Shown here one piece after another: positions 33,304 to 42,707 of a DNA stretch of 64,000 nucleotides. This stretch comes from Thiodiazotropha sp040506275. Lineage in GTDB: Bacteria > Pseudomonadota > Gammaproteobacteria > Chromatiales > Chromatiaceae. Under the pieces are notes generated by a model. It saw only the letters and a list, made by a program, of their open reading frames with translations. It made no database searches and was not told where the DNA came from. Position 1 is the first letter of the stretch. Each line of letters opens with the position of its first letter. The stretch covers positions 434,001-498,000 of the forward strand of contig JBEVXD010000001.1 in NCBI GenBank assembly GCA_040506275.1, written 5' to 3'. The translations under genes were made by a program, and so were the position numbers.

Positions 33304-34656
33304 ATGTACATCCGATCAATTCGCTTGCGTTTGCTGCTTATGATTTCGCTATCAATATTGCTGCTATGGGGGACGACCTTCGGGTTTACTTGGTGGCGAA
33401 CGAGTCGTGATATCAATCTGGTCTATGATGCTGAATTAAAACTGGTGGCAGAGTTACTGGCGGTTGCTACCAAGCATGAATTGGAGGAGTTCGATCTGGA
33501 AGATTATCAGGTCAATCTCAATGAAGCTGGTGTTAGCTTTCCTTTGCTGCTTCAAGTCTGGTCTGATGAAAACAAGTTGGTCATACGTGGGCCTGGAACA
33601 CCGGAGCATGCGTTGACAGATAATCTGGTGGATGGCTATTCAAATAGTGTTTTTGATGGGGAAGGCTGGCGGGTATATACCTATAATATCGTCGAATATA
33701 ACTATCGGGTGCATGTGTCTCGGGCTAATGCAATCAGCCGGGAGTTGGTGAATTCATTTGTTAAAGATGTAGTGAAGCCCCTGCTCATCGTTTTGCCATT
33801 GTCCGGCATACTTTGGTTCATTATTCAGCAAGGTTTTCGTCCTCTGCAATATGTCTCCCGTTTGATCGCAGAGCGTGACTACGACAACCTGAATCCAGTG
33901 TCGGCCGAAAAGGTGCCAGAAGAAGCTGCCTATCTGGTGGATGAGTTAAATGCCTTACTCGCAAGGTTGAAGTTATCTATCGAACGAAACAATCGTTTCA
34001 CAGCTGATGTTGCACATGAACTTCGTACACCGATTGCCGGTATGCTGGTTCAGTTACAGTCAAGCGTAACCGGGCGAACGGATGCTGAACGTGAAAGAGG
34101 TATTACTCAGATTGAAAAAGGATTAAAGCATCTTAATCACGTTGTAAATCAGTTGCTTATTTTAGCTTCCATAGAACCGGAGAAAATTAGAAAAGAGTTT
34201 AAAATATTTGACCTCGTGAGGGTTACAGAGGATGTGATTTCTGAAATTTCACCAATGGCTCTCAGAAAGAATATCGATATGGAGTTGATATCTGAAAATC
34301 AAATCAAGATTAAAGGCAATGAGCAAATGATAGACATTCTGCTGAGTAATCTGGTGAATAATGCGATTAAGTTTACACCCAGTGAAAGTGTGGTTTCTAT
34401 TCGCATGTCTACAACGCAGAAAGGTGTCCAGATCGCTATTGAAGACTCAGGTCCTGGGATTCCGAATGATAAAAAGAAATGGGTTTTCGAGCGATTGAAC
34501 AGATTACCTGGTGAGACTGAAAGTGGTAGTGGTTTGGGTCTCTCTATTGTCCAGGAAATATGTGAACTCCATCAAGGCACCATTACCTTGAGCGATCGTG
34601 AAATAGAGCATGGATTAATTGTGACCCTGTTCCTACCTCACTTAATACAATCTTAA
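33304..34656 (+). CDS. QseC-like sensor histidine kinase
   Basis: 450 residues: membrane segments at about 10-29 and 158-176 enclosing a periplasmic sensor of about 130 residues, a HAMP-like linker, HisKA with FTADVAHELRTPIAG, N-box LLSNLVNNAIKFTP, G1 box DSGPGIP and G2 box GSGLGLSIV. Good AAGGA precedes the ATG. It pairs with the upstream regulator. The next gene, 114 bp on, encodes a nine-haem exported cytochrome, so the signal may be related to an electron acceptor. Confidence 0.92.
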   Translation: MYIRSIRLRLLLMISLSILLLWGTTFGFTWWRTSRDINLVYDAELKLVAELLAVATKHELEEFDLEDYQVNLNEAGVSFPLLLQVWSDENKLVIRGPGTPEHALTDNLVDGYSNSVFDGEGWRVYTYNIVEYNYRVHVSRANAISRELVNSFVKDVVKPLLIVLPLSGILWFIIQQGFRPLQYVSRLIAERDYDNLNPVSAEKVPEEAAYLVDELNALLARLKLSIERNNRFTADVAHELRTPIAGMLVQLQSSVTGRTDAERERGITQIEKGLKHLNHVVNQLLILASIEPEKIRKEFKIFDLVRVTEDVISEISPMALRKNIDMELISENQIKIKGNEQMIDILLSNLVNNAIKFTPSESVVSIRMSTTQKGVQIAIEDSGPGIPNDKKKWVFERLNRLPGETESGSGLGLSIVQEICELHQGTITLSDREIEHGLIVTLFLPHLIQS

Positions 34657-34770
34657 GTATTAACTGCTAATTTTTTCTGTATCTGTCCGCCCGCGCAGCC
34701 GTGAATGGAGCTTGCAATCTGCTTATAGGCGTCAACCTAACGACCAAAGATTCTTAGGGGTATCGAGTCT

Positions 34771-37638
34771 ATGTACAAAATAAAATCCATTGGAGTAGTT
34801 TGCACCACAACAATATGTCTAGGATTAATTACCTTGTTTTCACAAGGTCTTTTGGCCTCGGATGAACCCAGTTTTACAATTGAAAAAGCCATCTGGAAAG
34901 ATGGAAAGAACCGTCTGGTTGTTAAAGGCAAGGGCGGTCAGGGTATTGAAATTATTGTCACCAACACGGCGACCAAGGAGGTGCTTGGTTCAGTCACTTC
35001 CAAAGATGATGATTGGCGCTTCAGGTCTAGGATAAAAGACGATACCCAGGTGCCGTGCGAAGTGAGTGCACAGCGTAGTTCCGATGGTGTTATGGAGATA
35101 ATGACCGTACGTTCAGCGCCGGATAACTGCGATAATGGAGGTGGTGACGGTGGTGACGGTGGTGACGGTGGTGAGAATCTACCCCCAATTGCCAACGCAA
35201 ACGGCCCCTATACAGGCAGTTCTGATCAATCTGTAAACTTTTCCAGTGATGGTTCCAGTGATCCTGAAAATGGTGATTTGAGCTATTTGTGGGATTTTGG
35301 TGACGGCAATACCAGTACTGATTCCAATCCTTCGCATATCTATGCTGATGCAGGTGATTATGATGTGTTGCTGACGGTCACAGATCCAGAGGGTAAATCA
35401 TCTGACACTATGACCACTGCTGCGATAGATGGAGAACCGCCGGTAGTTGATATTCCAAATGTTTCGATCAATTCCACCAGCCAAAATGGTATTCCTGGAG
35501 AACCTGTCCCTGAGCAACCGCTGATTAACACCAATGAATATCGTGTGTTTGCAGTGAATGATTTGGGTATGCACTGTGGTGATTTTGATACCCGTATTTC
35601 AAGTATCCTGCCGCCATTTAATGTCTTGCATGCAACAGTTATAAGACGGGGGCAGGAGCCTGACATCCTTGGCCCGAATGATGTGGATGTCTATTACTCA
35701 GCTGCCTCGAATCCAAATGATCCGATTCTTACTGGAATCAACTCAGCGTTGTCCGGCCCGGTTTACTCAAGCATGAATGAAACTACCGGAGAGGTATTCA
35801 AAACCAACTTCTGGGATGTTGCCCGTGACGCATACGATCCTTTCTACCCACCAGGTATCCTGCCGGCTTTTTATCCTGCTGGACCAGTAGAAGGTATTCT
35901 GGATCTTGGATTGCCAATGCCTAATGTTGAACGACTCTATCTTGGTGATGGCACCTTGACTGCTGATCAGCAGTCCATGCCAGGCCGTCATGGTCCCTAT
36001 GTGGACAATGCGATGGAGAAATTTGAAGCCTATGTAGTGGATCAACCTTTCTTTATCGACATGCTGGGTGGATTGGATAGGGGCTTTCAGTTCGGTTATG
36101 TAGTTGAGGGCGTAAATTGGTTTGAAGCTCCCGGTGTTCCAATCAGTGCCTTTGATGATTATGGGCGGGAGAATCCATGGCCTCTGTATCGTGTACAAGC
36201 CATGATTGGTGAGACAACACTTGCTTCAGTCGATACCGTCGTCCCGATTTCAGGTGAGGCTAACTGTGGAGAGTGTCATGGCTCCGATGTCGATGGTGGC
36301 AATGGCTTGGCTACAGGCGCTTTGACAAATGTAGCTTCATCTCTGGATGACCCGATGCATGGGATGGTACCTGATGAAGTAAGTAAAGAGTATGCCGCTG
36401 ATATTAATCTCGTTCGCCTGCATGATCAGAAACATGGTACTGATTTGGAGAATCAGACTCCAGTGGTATGCCAGCAGTGTCACTACACGCCAGCTTTGGA
36501 TCTGGCGCAGTTAGGACCTTTGGGACCAGAGTTTGATCCTTATGGTGGCTTTGCCAATGGCCGTGAGCAGATCACTGTAAAGAGTATGTCTAACGTTATG
36601 CACAGTCATCATGGCAGCCTCACCGACACCAATGGAGAGTTGGTCTTCCCTGATATGCCGGATGCAGTTAAGGATGAGTTTGGTGTTGTTTCCAACAACA
36701 CTGAGCGGCGTGAGGTCTTGCAGGAGACCTGTTATCAGTGCCATCCAGGACGACGTACAGATTGTCTACGTGGTGCAATGTCCAATGGTGGCATGCTATG
36801 TCAGGATTGTCATGGTGACATGGCCCAGGTTGGTACAGATTTTACCGATCAGGTTTCACCGGATAACCCAGGTGCATTTGTATTAGGTGGTGATTTCTAC
36901 ACCAACCCAGATCAACCTCGTGTACCTTGGGCTAATGAGCCGGGTTGTGGCTCATGCCATACCGGCGATGCAATGGACAATATGGCGGGTGCAGCAGGTA
37001 CCGTTGTGAATCCTGCTGACGCGGATAGCAATCCTGATCAAATCCGCTTGTTCAAAGCTTATTTATCAGATGATCCAAAAGCCACTCCAATCGTTCCGAC
37101 CAATAAACGCTTTGCCGAAAATGTAATCGAAGCGGATAATCCTGCTGTCACTGGAGGAGATGATCCAAGAATCGGCAATCCAATGCTATACCGGGTGAGT
37201 GTTGGTCATGAAGGGATCTTTTGTGAAGCCTGCCATGGATCGACTCATGGTATCTGGCCTAACAAGAACGATGATGCCAATGACAACGTAGCAGCTGGGC
37301 AATTGCAGGGACACAAAGGTACCATCATTGAATGTAGTACCTGTCATGAGGGTGACCTTGGTAATACTTTGGGCGGACCCCATGGTATGCATCCAGTAGG
37401 TAACACCCGGTTTGCTGATGGCGGTCATGCAAGCCTTACAGAGAGAAACTCCAATGAATGTAAGGCATGTCATGGTGCGGATGGATTAGGCACAGTGCTC
37501 TCTCGTATGGCAACAGACCGGGTTCTGGAGTGTGATAACAGAACCAGTTTCTGCCCTGATGGCAATAGCGTAACTTTCCCCAAAGGTTATATGGTGGGGT
37601 GTGTCGAGTGTCATGAAAATCAGATAAACCACGACTAA
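34771..37638 (+). CDS. Exported nine-haem cytochrome c with PKD domain
   Basis: 955 residues. A signal peptide (1-30) is followed by a beta-rich domain (31-120), a Gly/Asp linker encoded by GGTGGTGAC tandem repeats (35140-35173; residues 121-134), a PKD domain (137-220, with YLWDFGDG and DYDVLLTVTDP), a region of about 260 residues without haem sites, and nine CxxCH haem-binding motifs between residues 499 and 948: CGECH, CQQCH, CYQCH, CQDCH, CGSCH, CEACH, CSTCH, CKACH and CVECH. The PKD and linker suggest surface or matrix exposure. I infer an electron-transfer or reductase role. The family is not otherwise named by me. Confidence 0.9.
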   Translation: MYKIKSIGVVCTTTICLGLITLFSQGLLASDEPSFTIEKAIWKDGKNRLVVKGKGGQGIEIIVTNTATKEVLGSVTSKDDDWRFRSRIKDDTQVPCEVSAQRSSDGVMEIMTVRSAPDNCDNGGGDGGDGGDGGENLPPIANANGPYTGSSDQSVNFSSDGSSDPENGDLSYLWDFGDGNTSTDSNPSHIYADAGDYDVLLTVTDPEGKSSDTMTTAAIDGEPPVVDIPNVSINSTSQNGIPGEPVPEQPLINTNEYRVFAVNDLGMHCGDFDTRISSILPPFNVLHATVIRRGQEPDILGPNDVDVYYSAASNPNDPILTGINSALSGPVYSSMNETTGEVFKTNFWDVARDAYDPFYPPGILPAFYPAGPVEGILDLGLPMPNVERLYLGDGTLTADQQSMPGRHGPYVDNAMEKFEAYVVDQPFFIDMLGGLDRGFQFGYVVEGVNWFEAPGVPISAFDDYGRENPWPLYRVQAMIGETTLASVDTVVPISGEANCGECHGSDVDGGNGLATGALTNVASSLDDPMHGMVPDEVSKEYAADINLVRLHDQKHGTDLENQTPVVCQQCHYTPALDLAQLGPLGPEFDPYGGFANGREQITVKSMSNVMHSHHGSLTDTNGELVFPDMPDAVKDEFGVVSNNTERREVLQETCYQCHPGRRTDCLRGAMSNGGMLCQDCHGDMAQVGTDFTDQVSPDNPGAFVLGGDFYTNPDQPRVPWANEPGCGSCHTGDAMDNMAGAAGTVVNPADADSNPDQIRLFKAYLSDDPKATPIVPTNKRFAENVIEADNPAVTGGDDPRIGNPMLYRVSVGHEGIFCEACHGSTHGIWPNKNDDANDNVAAGQLQGHKGTIIECSTCHEGDLGNTLGGPHGMHPVGNTRFADGGHASLTERNSNECKACHGADGLGTVLSRMATDRVLECDNRTSFCPDGNSVTFPKGYMVGCVECHENQINHD

Positions 37639-37658
37639 CCGATAGGCAGTTTACCCTT

Positions 37659-37691
37659 ACCCGCGTGTTTCCCCTCACGCGGGTTTTTTTT
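37659..37691 (+). terminator. Rho-independent terminator of the cytochrome operon
   Basis: The stem ACCCGCGTG / CACGCGGGT (9 bp, loop TTTCCCCT) is followed directly by a run of eight T. It starts 20 bases after the cytochrome stop codon and is the clearest terminator in the window. Confidence 0.9.
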
Positions 37692-37888
37692 GTCTTTTTT
37701 TCGGGTGAATAATACGCTAATGCTTGTGTTTGATCTGATTCCCTCATCCTGTCAGTCCTCCTCCCTGAGGGGAAAGGGATGCTCATGTTAGATTTTGGTA
37801 TTATTCCAGACTCTGGAAGAAAAAATATTTGGAGTATTAGCCGATACTAGCGAGATATAATAAAGTTCTTCGTTTGATTCAACTATTG

Positions 37889-37969
37889 GTATGGTGTGGC
37901 AGGCAACACCCTACAAAATAGTATCAATAGTCACTAGATGACGTAGGGTGCGGCCTGCCGCACCATGCC
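37889..37969. repeat. GTAGGGTGCGGCC inverted repeat
   Basis: The arms 37889-37914 and 37943-37969 are complementary with a few mismatches (GGTGTGGCAGGCAACACCCTAC against GTAGGGTGCGGCCTGCCGCACC). It belongs to the same family as 39748-39771 and 40134-40157. The rest of the 37692-38140 gap is empty of genes. Confidence 0.75.
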
Positions 37970-38140
37970 AAGGAGTAGTGAATTAAAAAAAGAAAAGATG
38001 AGTCCATCACTTTCGCGGTAACTTCGTATAACAGCAGCCTCTCAAGAAAGAACAGAGCTTCATTCATATCGCGTAGCAAAAAGCCTGGCCAACTATGGCT
38101 AGGCCGTTCAGTAGATATTAGCTAAAGAAAACGCTAGCAA

Positions 38141-39514
38141 TCAGTCGGCAGAAATATTAAATGCATCCAGCAAAATACCGCAAGTTGAAATGGGGTCGCC
38201 ACCTTCATACTCAGAATTTATAATCAAACTTGCTTCCACGCCATATGGCAGTATCGCAACGCAAGCGCGTGATGCCTTTCTATATTCATAAACAGTGTTC
38301 TGCTTTAACGGATAGTTAATATACACACCATTGCTGTCATTTGGATTGGTGTCAACTGTGGTCGTATTGAACCTGTATCCACCTTTGGTATATTTGCCAT
38401 CATTAGCATAATCCCAACCCAACTCTTGTTGATTGATCAATGCCAATTGTGAAGCTGTGATAATCTCATGACTGTGGCGTAGATAGGCTAAATACTTTGC
38501 AAGTTCAACAGCAGATAGGCGTAGTCCAGCATGGCCACCACAACCATCGGTGAGTGAGGTTTCATGTGAAATACCGCCGGTATTGACATGGTCAAAGCTG
38601 TAGGCTAATGCTTCATCTTCTGCTGGTTGTAACCAGCAGGTTACATTATAGATCCCAATAGGATTGAAAATGTTGTGCTGTATATAAGCTAGATAGATTA
38701 ATTCGTGATTAGCTGAGGTGACATTTTCATATGGGGCACCACCCATAGCCACCCAGATTTTAGGTATCAATATTCTCAGAAGCGCAGTGTTAGCATTTTT
38801 ATAGGAGTAACTGGAGCCAGGTGAGGCATCTAGAGATATAACATATTTAAGTCCATCCCAATCATTATTCCAATCTTCCTGCTCTTTATCGTTCAGATTG
38901 TCCCATAATTGCCCCCAGCCTGTGGAGTGTGTTAATAGATCTTTGAATTCAAGATCGTTAACACCACTACCTTTACTCCAACCATTAGGTAAATAATCCT
39001 TAATTTTGGTTTCAATCGACAATCCAGCTTCTTCCAGGATCTTAACTGATGCGACAGATGTGATTTGTTTGGTTACACTGGCAATATCACTACGCGTGTA
39101 AACCGACATATTTAAACCGCCATCTGCAGGAGTTTTTGCGTGACCTTCTGAGTTCCAGCTTTGAGGCACGCCATCACCATTAACCACATAGGCATATCCA
39201 ACCACATGATTACTGAGAACACTTTCGATGTAACCACCCATTAAATCGTAATCTATTGTGCTTTGATGGTTTGTGAATTTTGCAGGTATGGTTGGATCAA
39301 AATCACCGATGACCCTGAAATCTGTAGGTTCATCGGGAAGAGGAGGCGTATATTCGATTACAGCATCACCTTCAGGGTTGGCTAATGTATCAGAAGCGGA
39401 TTCAATATTCTGGCTGGTACGAAGTGAGCTAGAAGCAGTAGTGTCAAGTGCATTTGCTGAGTAGGTTGTTATTGTAAATAACAGGCAATATACAGATTGA
39501 ATGAAGAGTTTCAT
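38141..39514 (-). CDS. Secreted serine hydrolase, beta-lactamase (class C-like) fold
   Basis: 457 residues with a signal peptide (MKLFIQSVYCLLFTITTYSANA). The catalytic SxxK is S146-V-T-K149 (IASVTKQ) and the YxN motif is Y238-K-N240 (SYSYKN), both placed as in PF00144 beta-lactamase/esterase proteins; the third (K/H)xG motif is uncertain. Members include esterases, D-aminopeptidases and penicillin-binding-like hydrolases; true beta-lactamase activity is not implied. It is single, with no neighbours on its strand. Confidence 0.85.
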   Translation of the reverse strand: MKLFIQSVYCLLFTITTYSANALDTTASSSLRTSQNIESASDTLANPEGDAVIEYTPPLPDEPTDFRVIGDFDPTIPAKFTNHQSTIDYDLMGGYIESVLSNHVVGYAYVVNGDGVPQSWNSEGHAKTPADGGLNMSVYTRSDIASVTKQITSVASVKILEEAGLSIETKIKDYLPNGWSKGSGVNDLEFKDLLTHSTGWGQLWDNLNDKEQEDWNNDWDGLKYVISLDASPGSSYSYKNANTALLRILIPKIWVAMGGAPYENVTSANHELIYLAYIQHNIFNPIGIYNVTCWLQPAEDEALAYSFDHVNTGGISHETSLTDGCGGHAGLRLSAVELAKYLAYLRHSHEIITASQLALINQQELGWDYANDGKYTKGGYRFNTTTVDTNPNDSNGVYINYPLKQNTVYEYRKASRACVAILPYGVEASLIINSEYEGGDPISTCGILLDAFNISAD

Positions 39515-39747
39515 ATTTATCTCCGAATTATTACGCTAAACCGTTCCTTCATAATTTGGAGAAATTATAGTTTTTTCCAACAAACGTAGTTGTTAAATCA
39601 AAACGTGTTGGAAGTGAATTATTAACTATTCAAGACAAAATGATTTAGTATATATATGTGCTGATAATAATTGAGTTAGGGTGAGCGATTGCTTCTGACT
39701 GAGAAGTTCGAATAGGCTCAATCACTACGTTGTACAGAGATGAAGAT

Positions 39748-39812
39748 GGTGCGGCAGGGCCGCACCCTACGACTCATCATGGCTTTTTGGTGGGGCATGG
39801 CCCCACCCTACG
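39748..39812. repeat. Two adjacent GTAGGGTG-type palindromes
   Basis: GGTGCGGCAGGGCCGCACCCTACG (39748-39771 region) is followed by GGTGGGGCATGGCCCCACCC with CTACG (39784-39812). They are the two subtypes of the same palindrome found singly elsewhere in the window. Confidence 0.75.
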
Positions 39813-39852
39813 TCTAACGTGACAGATTTGATCAGCGCATCTCTTGGTATCC

Positions 39853-40056
39853 CGTTTTGACACGAGTGAGAAGCACAGGAAAAACCGATCAGCGGGCCTG
39901 ACTGTTTGAGCGCAGCGAGTTTCAGGCCTGCCGGTTTTTCCGAGCATCGCAGCGGACCCGTAGGGGCGTGGCATACGGGCGCCCTTTCTTTTGGTTACTT
40001 TTCTTTTGGCGAAAAAGAAAAGTGACTCGCCCGAGGGGGCGAAACAGTAGCGTGAT
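39853..40056. repeat. Complex hairpin-rich repeat with GGCGAAAAAGAAAAGTGAC motif
   Basis: The region contains a long hairpin (AAAAACCG..CAGCGGGCCTGA about 39881 against TCAGGCCTGCCGGTTTTT about 39923) and then GGGCGCCC-TTTCTTTTGGTTACTTTTC-TTTTGGCGAAAAAGAAAAGTGAC-TCGCCC. This last string is a dispersed sequence I recognise from many proteobacterial genomes; it yields spurious short frames. No gene is called in 39515-40204. Confidence 0.6.
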
Positions 40057-40133
40057 GAGTTGATGGTAATAAAGAGTGGGTACACGCTTTAATGCCGCAA
40101 TATTTGAATAAATTCTAACGAATAACCCGGAAA

Positions 40134-40157
40134 GGTGCGGCAGGGCCGCACCCTACG
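40134..40157. repeat. GTAGGGTGCGGC palindrome
   Basis: GGTGCGGCAGGGCCGCACCC followed by TACG is identical to the copy at 39748-39771. It lies 50-70 bp downstream of the end of the Mbx-like operon and may help end its transcript. A weak TTAACCCGG-family match (AAGATGCCGAGTTAA, about 40164-40178) adjoins it. Confidence 0.7.
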
Positions 40158-40204
40158 ACGAATAAGATGCCGAGTTAATAACGGGGGACGTATAAGATTG
40201 GAAA

Positions 40205-40708
40205 TCAGACACCACCACTGTGTATGGTTTCGTAATAGAGTTTTTCCAACTGATTCTTGTGCAGTGTCTCTTCGTTTGCCAGAAATAGAAACAACTCTTT
40301 TATCGGGCCGTCCGGTGAGCTTTCAGCCAGAGCATGGTATTGTTCCATCGCTGCATGTTCCCGGCCTAAAGCGTATTGCAGAACCGATTGGTCATCGGGT
40401 TTATCTCCTAATTCTGGGAGCAGGATGGCATCGGAAAACTTCTTATCGCTGGCTGGTACTTCGATCAGGGTATGAATCTGTTGGTCGATATCCGGGCGAG
40501 ACTTCAACTCTGTGAAAAGATCGAAATGGTGTTGTTCCTCTTCAGCTAACTCTTCCACCAGATAGCGAATCCGTTTACTTACTTTTGGGATCAGGTCACT
40601 GTAAAAATCACGGGCGGTGCGTTCAAAACTAATTGCGACCTCAAGGATCTCTGCCAGGCTCTTTTTAGACTTCAAGGTGTCATAGCTGCTGTGATGACCT
40701 TCAGACAT
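40205..40708 (-). CDS. Ferritin-like/rubrerythrin-type di-iron protein
   Basis: 167 residues predicted as a four-helix bundle with ferritin-like metal ligands: AISFERTARDFY (helix 1 Glu), EELAEEEQHHF (ExxH), GREHAAMEQYH and LANEETLHKNQL (ExxH). No rubredoxin CxxC domain is present. Such erythrin-type proteins bind di-iron and act in peroxide or oxygen detoxification. It is the last gene of the Mbx-like operon, 18 bp after the flavoprotein, which suggests protection of, or electron transfer from, that complex. Confidence 0.85.
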   Translation of the reverse strand: MSEGHHSSYDTLKSKKSLAEILEVAISFERTARDFYSDLIPKVSKRIRYLVEELAEEEQHHFDLFTELKSRPDIDQQIHTLIEVPASDKKFSDAILLPELGDKPDDQSVLQYALGREHAAMEQYHALAESSPDGPIKELFLFLANEETLHKNQLEKLYYETIHSGGV

Positions 40709-40726
40709 GGCAATGTGCTCCTATCG

Positions 40727-42583
40727 TTACTTTTGGTTCAGCCATTCATCGATACTGGTAGCCACCCTGTGGCCATCTGCTACCGCATGTACCACATCAG
40801 GTCCATTCACACAGTCCCCAGCAGCCCATAACCAGTCAACCGATGTTCGACCCTGTTCATCGATGCTCAGACGGCCACGCTGCCACTCGAGTGCTTCGCT
40901 CAGATCTTCCCCCAGTAGGTTGATGTCTGACATCTGACCAATGGCTTCGATGACCATGTCGGCTTCATGAATGCGTTCATCTTGTTTATCATATGACGGT
41001 GCAAAGCGTCCTTGTTCGTCAAATATCGAACGCACTTTCCAGGTTCTAAGTCCCACCAGTTTCTTCTTTTCAATAACGCACTCCTGGGGGCCCCTGGCAT
41101 CATAGATGTCGATGCCTTCTTCCCGACACTCTTTGATTTCAACAGGATCGGCCAGGAAATGGGCCATATCTTCCAGGGCGGTGACACTGATTTTGACTTC
41201 TCCAAACTGTTGCTTCTGCTGACGAGCCAGGGTTCGTGCGATATCCATCGCCACATTACCACCACCTATTACCACGGCCTTTTTTGGCGTTATGTATTTC
41301 TCTCCGTCAGTGGTTTGTCGTAACAAATCCACTGCTTTGACGACTTGGCTATGGTTCGCACCAGGTATCCTGGTTGAACGACCAAGATGTAGTCCAATCG
41401 CTAAAACAACCGCATCGTAATCTTTTTGCAGTTGCGCCATGGTGACATCTTTTCCAACTTTGGTGCCGGTTTGAATCTTAACACCCATAGAGGTGATCAC
41501 ATCGATATCTCTGTCGAGCATATCGTAGGGTAGGCGATATTCAGGAATACCATAGCGTGGCATACCACCAGCCTCTTTTCTGGACTCGAAAACGGTTACC
41601 TGGTGACCTTTGCGTATCAGATCATAAGCTGCAGTGAGTCCTGCAGGGCCGGCGCCAATTACGGCGACCTGTTTTCCACTAAGATAGTCGGCCTTACCTT
41701 CAGCTGCGATCTCTTTGATGCGTTGATGGTCAACTGAGTCCATAGCATATCGTTTCAGCCAACGGATAGAGACAGGTTCACCCCGTCGGCCAATTGAGCA
41801 GGCATCTTCGCAACGATGGGTGCAGACGCGGCCACAGACATGTGAGAAGGGATTACTTTGATAGATCAGACGAACCGCCTCTTCCAGGTTGCCTTGCCAG
41901 ATTGAGCGAATATACTCCGGCGCATCCATATGTGTAGGGCAGGCATCATGACACATGCCGCACTGTACACAACGGGAGGCCTCCAGGACGGCCTGTTGAT
42001 CTGTATAGCCAGCGACAATTTCATCAAAATTATCAATTCGATCCTCAGCTTCCAGTTCAGCCATGGGCTGGCGTTTCAGATCGAGAAGATCTGAGTCACC
42101 GCTCTTCTGCCACCCTTCGCCATAGTATTCACCATGGATGCCGGTTTCATCTGGAAGAATAAAATAGCTATCGATCTCTTCCTGAGTACAGGTGTGAACA
42201 TATTCTCGTGAAAGAGATATGGCGCTGGTAGGGCAAATATCGACACACAATGCGCACCAACAACAACGACCATAGTCAATGGCAGGACGCAGATTGCGGA
42301 TACCCTTTACTGGGTCTTCTGGTAGATGAGGAACCTTGACCATGGTGATCGCAGCATTGTCACAGACCTTCTGGCAAGAGCTGCAACCGATACACTTTTC
42401 ATGATCGTTGAGATGGAATCCACGGTAGTTATCTGCTGCCGGGCGTGGTTCTAAGGGTACGGTAACCGGTTTCCGCAAGAAGAACTGAAGTGCTTTCAGT
42501 GGACTGAGAATAGAGCCGGCATCATCATGCTCAATTTGAGCATTTGGTTTGCTGAATTTTGAATCTTGAATAGGTTTCGACAT
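40727..42583 (-). CDS. Ferredoxin-domain flavoprotein, GltD/NfnL-like (electron input module)
   Basis: 618 residues. N-terminal 2x[4Fe-4S] ferredoxin domain (CIGCSSCQKVCDNAA and CWCALCVDICPTSA), then a GltD-type domain with CVQCGMCHDACP and further cysteines (CGRVCTHRCEDAC), the FAD-binding VIGAGPAGLTAAYDL and the NAD(P)-binding VVIGGGNVAMDIA. It should move electrons between NAD(P)H, FAD and Fe-S clusters. In position it takes the place of the small ferredoxin subunit MbxN/NuoI, so the complex may take electrons directly from NAD(P)H or couple to ferredoxin. A 124-bp gap separates it from the NuoD-like gene. Confidence 0.9.
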   Translation of the reverse strand: MSKPIQDSKFSKPNAQIEHDDAGSILSPLKALQFFLRKPVTVPLEPRPAADNYRGFHLNDHEKCIGCSSCQKVCDNAAITMVKVPHLPEDPVKGIRNLRPAIDYGRCCWCALCVDICPTSAISLSREYVHTCTQEEIDSYFILPDETGIHGEYYGEGWQKSGDSDLLDLKRQPMAELEAEDRIDNFDEIVAGYTDQQAVLEASRCVQCGMCHDACPTHMDAPEYIRSIWQGNLEEAVRLIYQSNPFSHVCGRVCTHRCEDACSIGRRGEPVSIRWLKRYAMDSVDHQRIKEIAAEGKADYLSGKQVAVIGAGPAGLTAAYDLIRKGHQVTVFESRKEAGGMPRYGIPEYRLPYDMLDRDIDVITSMGVKIQTGTKVGKDVTMAQLQKDYDAVVLAIGLHLGRSTRIPGANHSQVVKAVDLLRQTTDGEKYITPKKAVVIGGGNVAMDIARTLARQQKQQFGEVKISVTALEDMAHFLADPVEIKECREEGIDIYDARGPQECVIEKKKLVGLRTWKVRSIFDEQGRFAPSYDKQDERIHEADMVIEAIGQMSDINLLGEDLSEALEWQRGRLSIDEQGRTSVDWLWAAGDCVNGPDVVHAVADGHRVATSIDEWLNQK

Positions 42584-42707
42584 CGTTCAATGCTCGTAGC
42601 TCACAAGGAGCTATTGGATTCGTTTTAACAGGCCCATATAACCCACAAGTACACTTCTTAATGGGATGGATTTAGTAGCACTCAACATCATTACTCTCTG
42701 ATTGAAA

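Noticed and set aside
38141..39514. True antibiotic-resistance beta-lactamase
   Set aside because: The SxxK and YxN motifs are shared by many esterases and peptidases and the third motif is unclear; only a family-level call is justified.
39777..40085. 102-residue minus-strand open frame
   Set aside because: It runs through palindromic repeats and the dispersed GGCGAAAAAGAAAAG sequence; the protein is low-quality and basic with no coding character.
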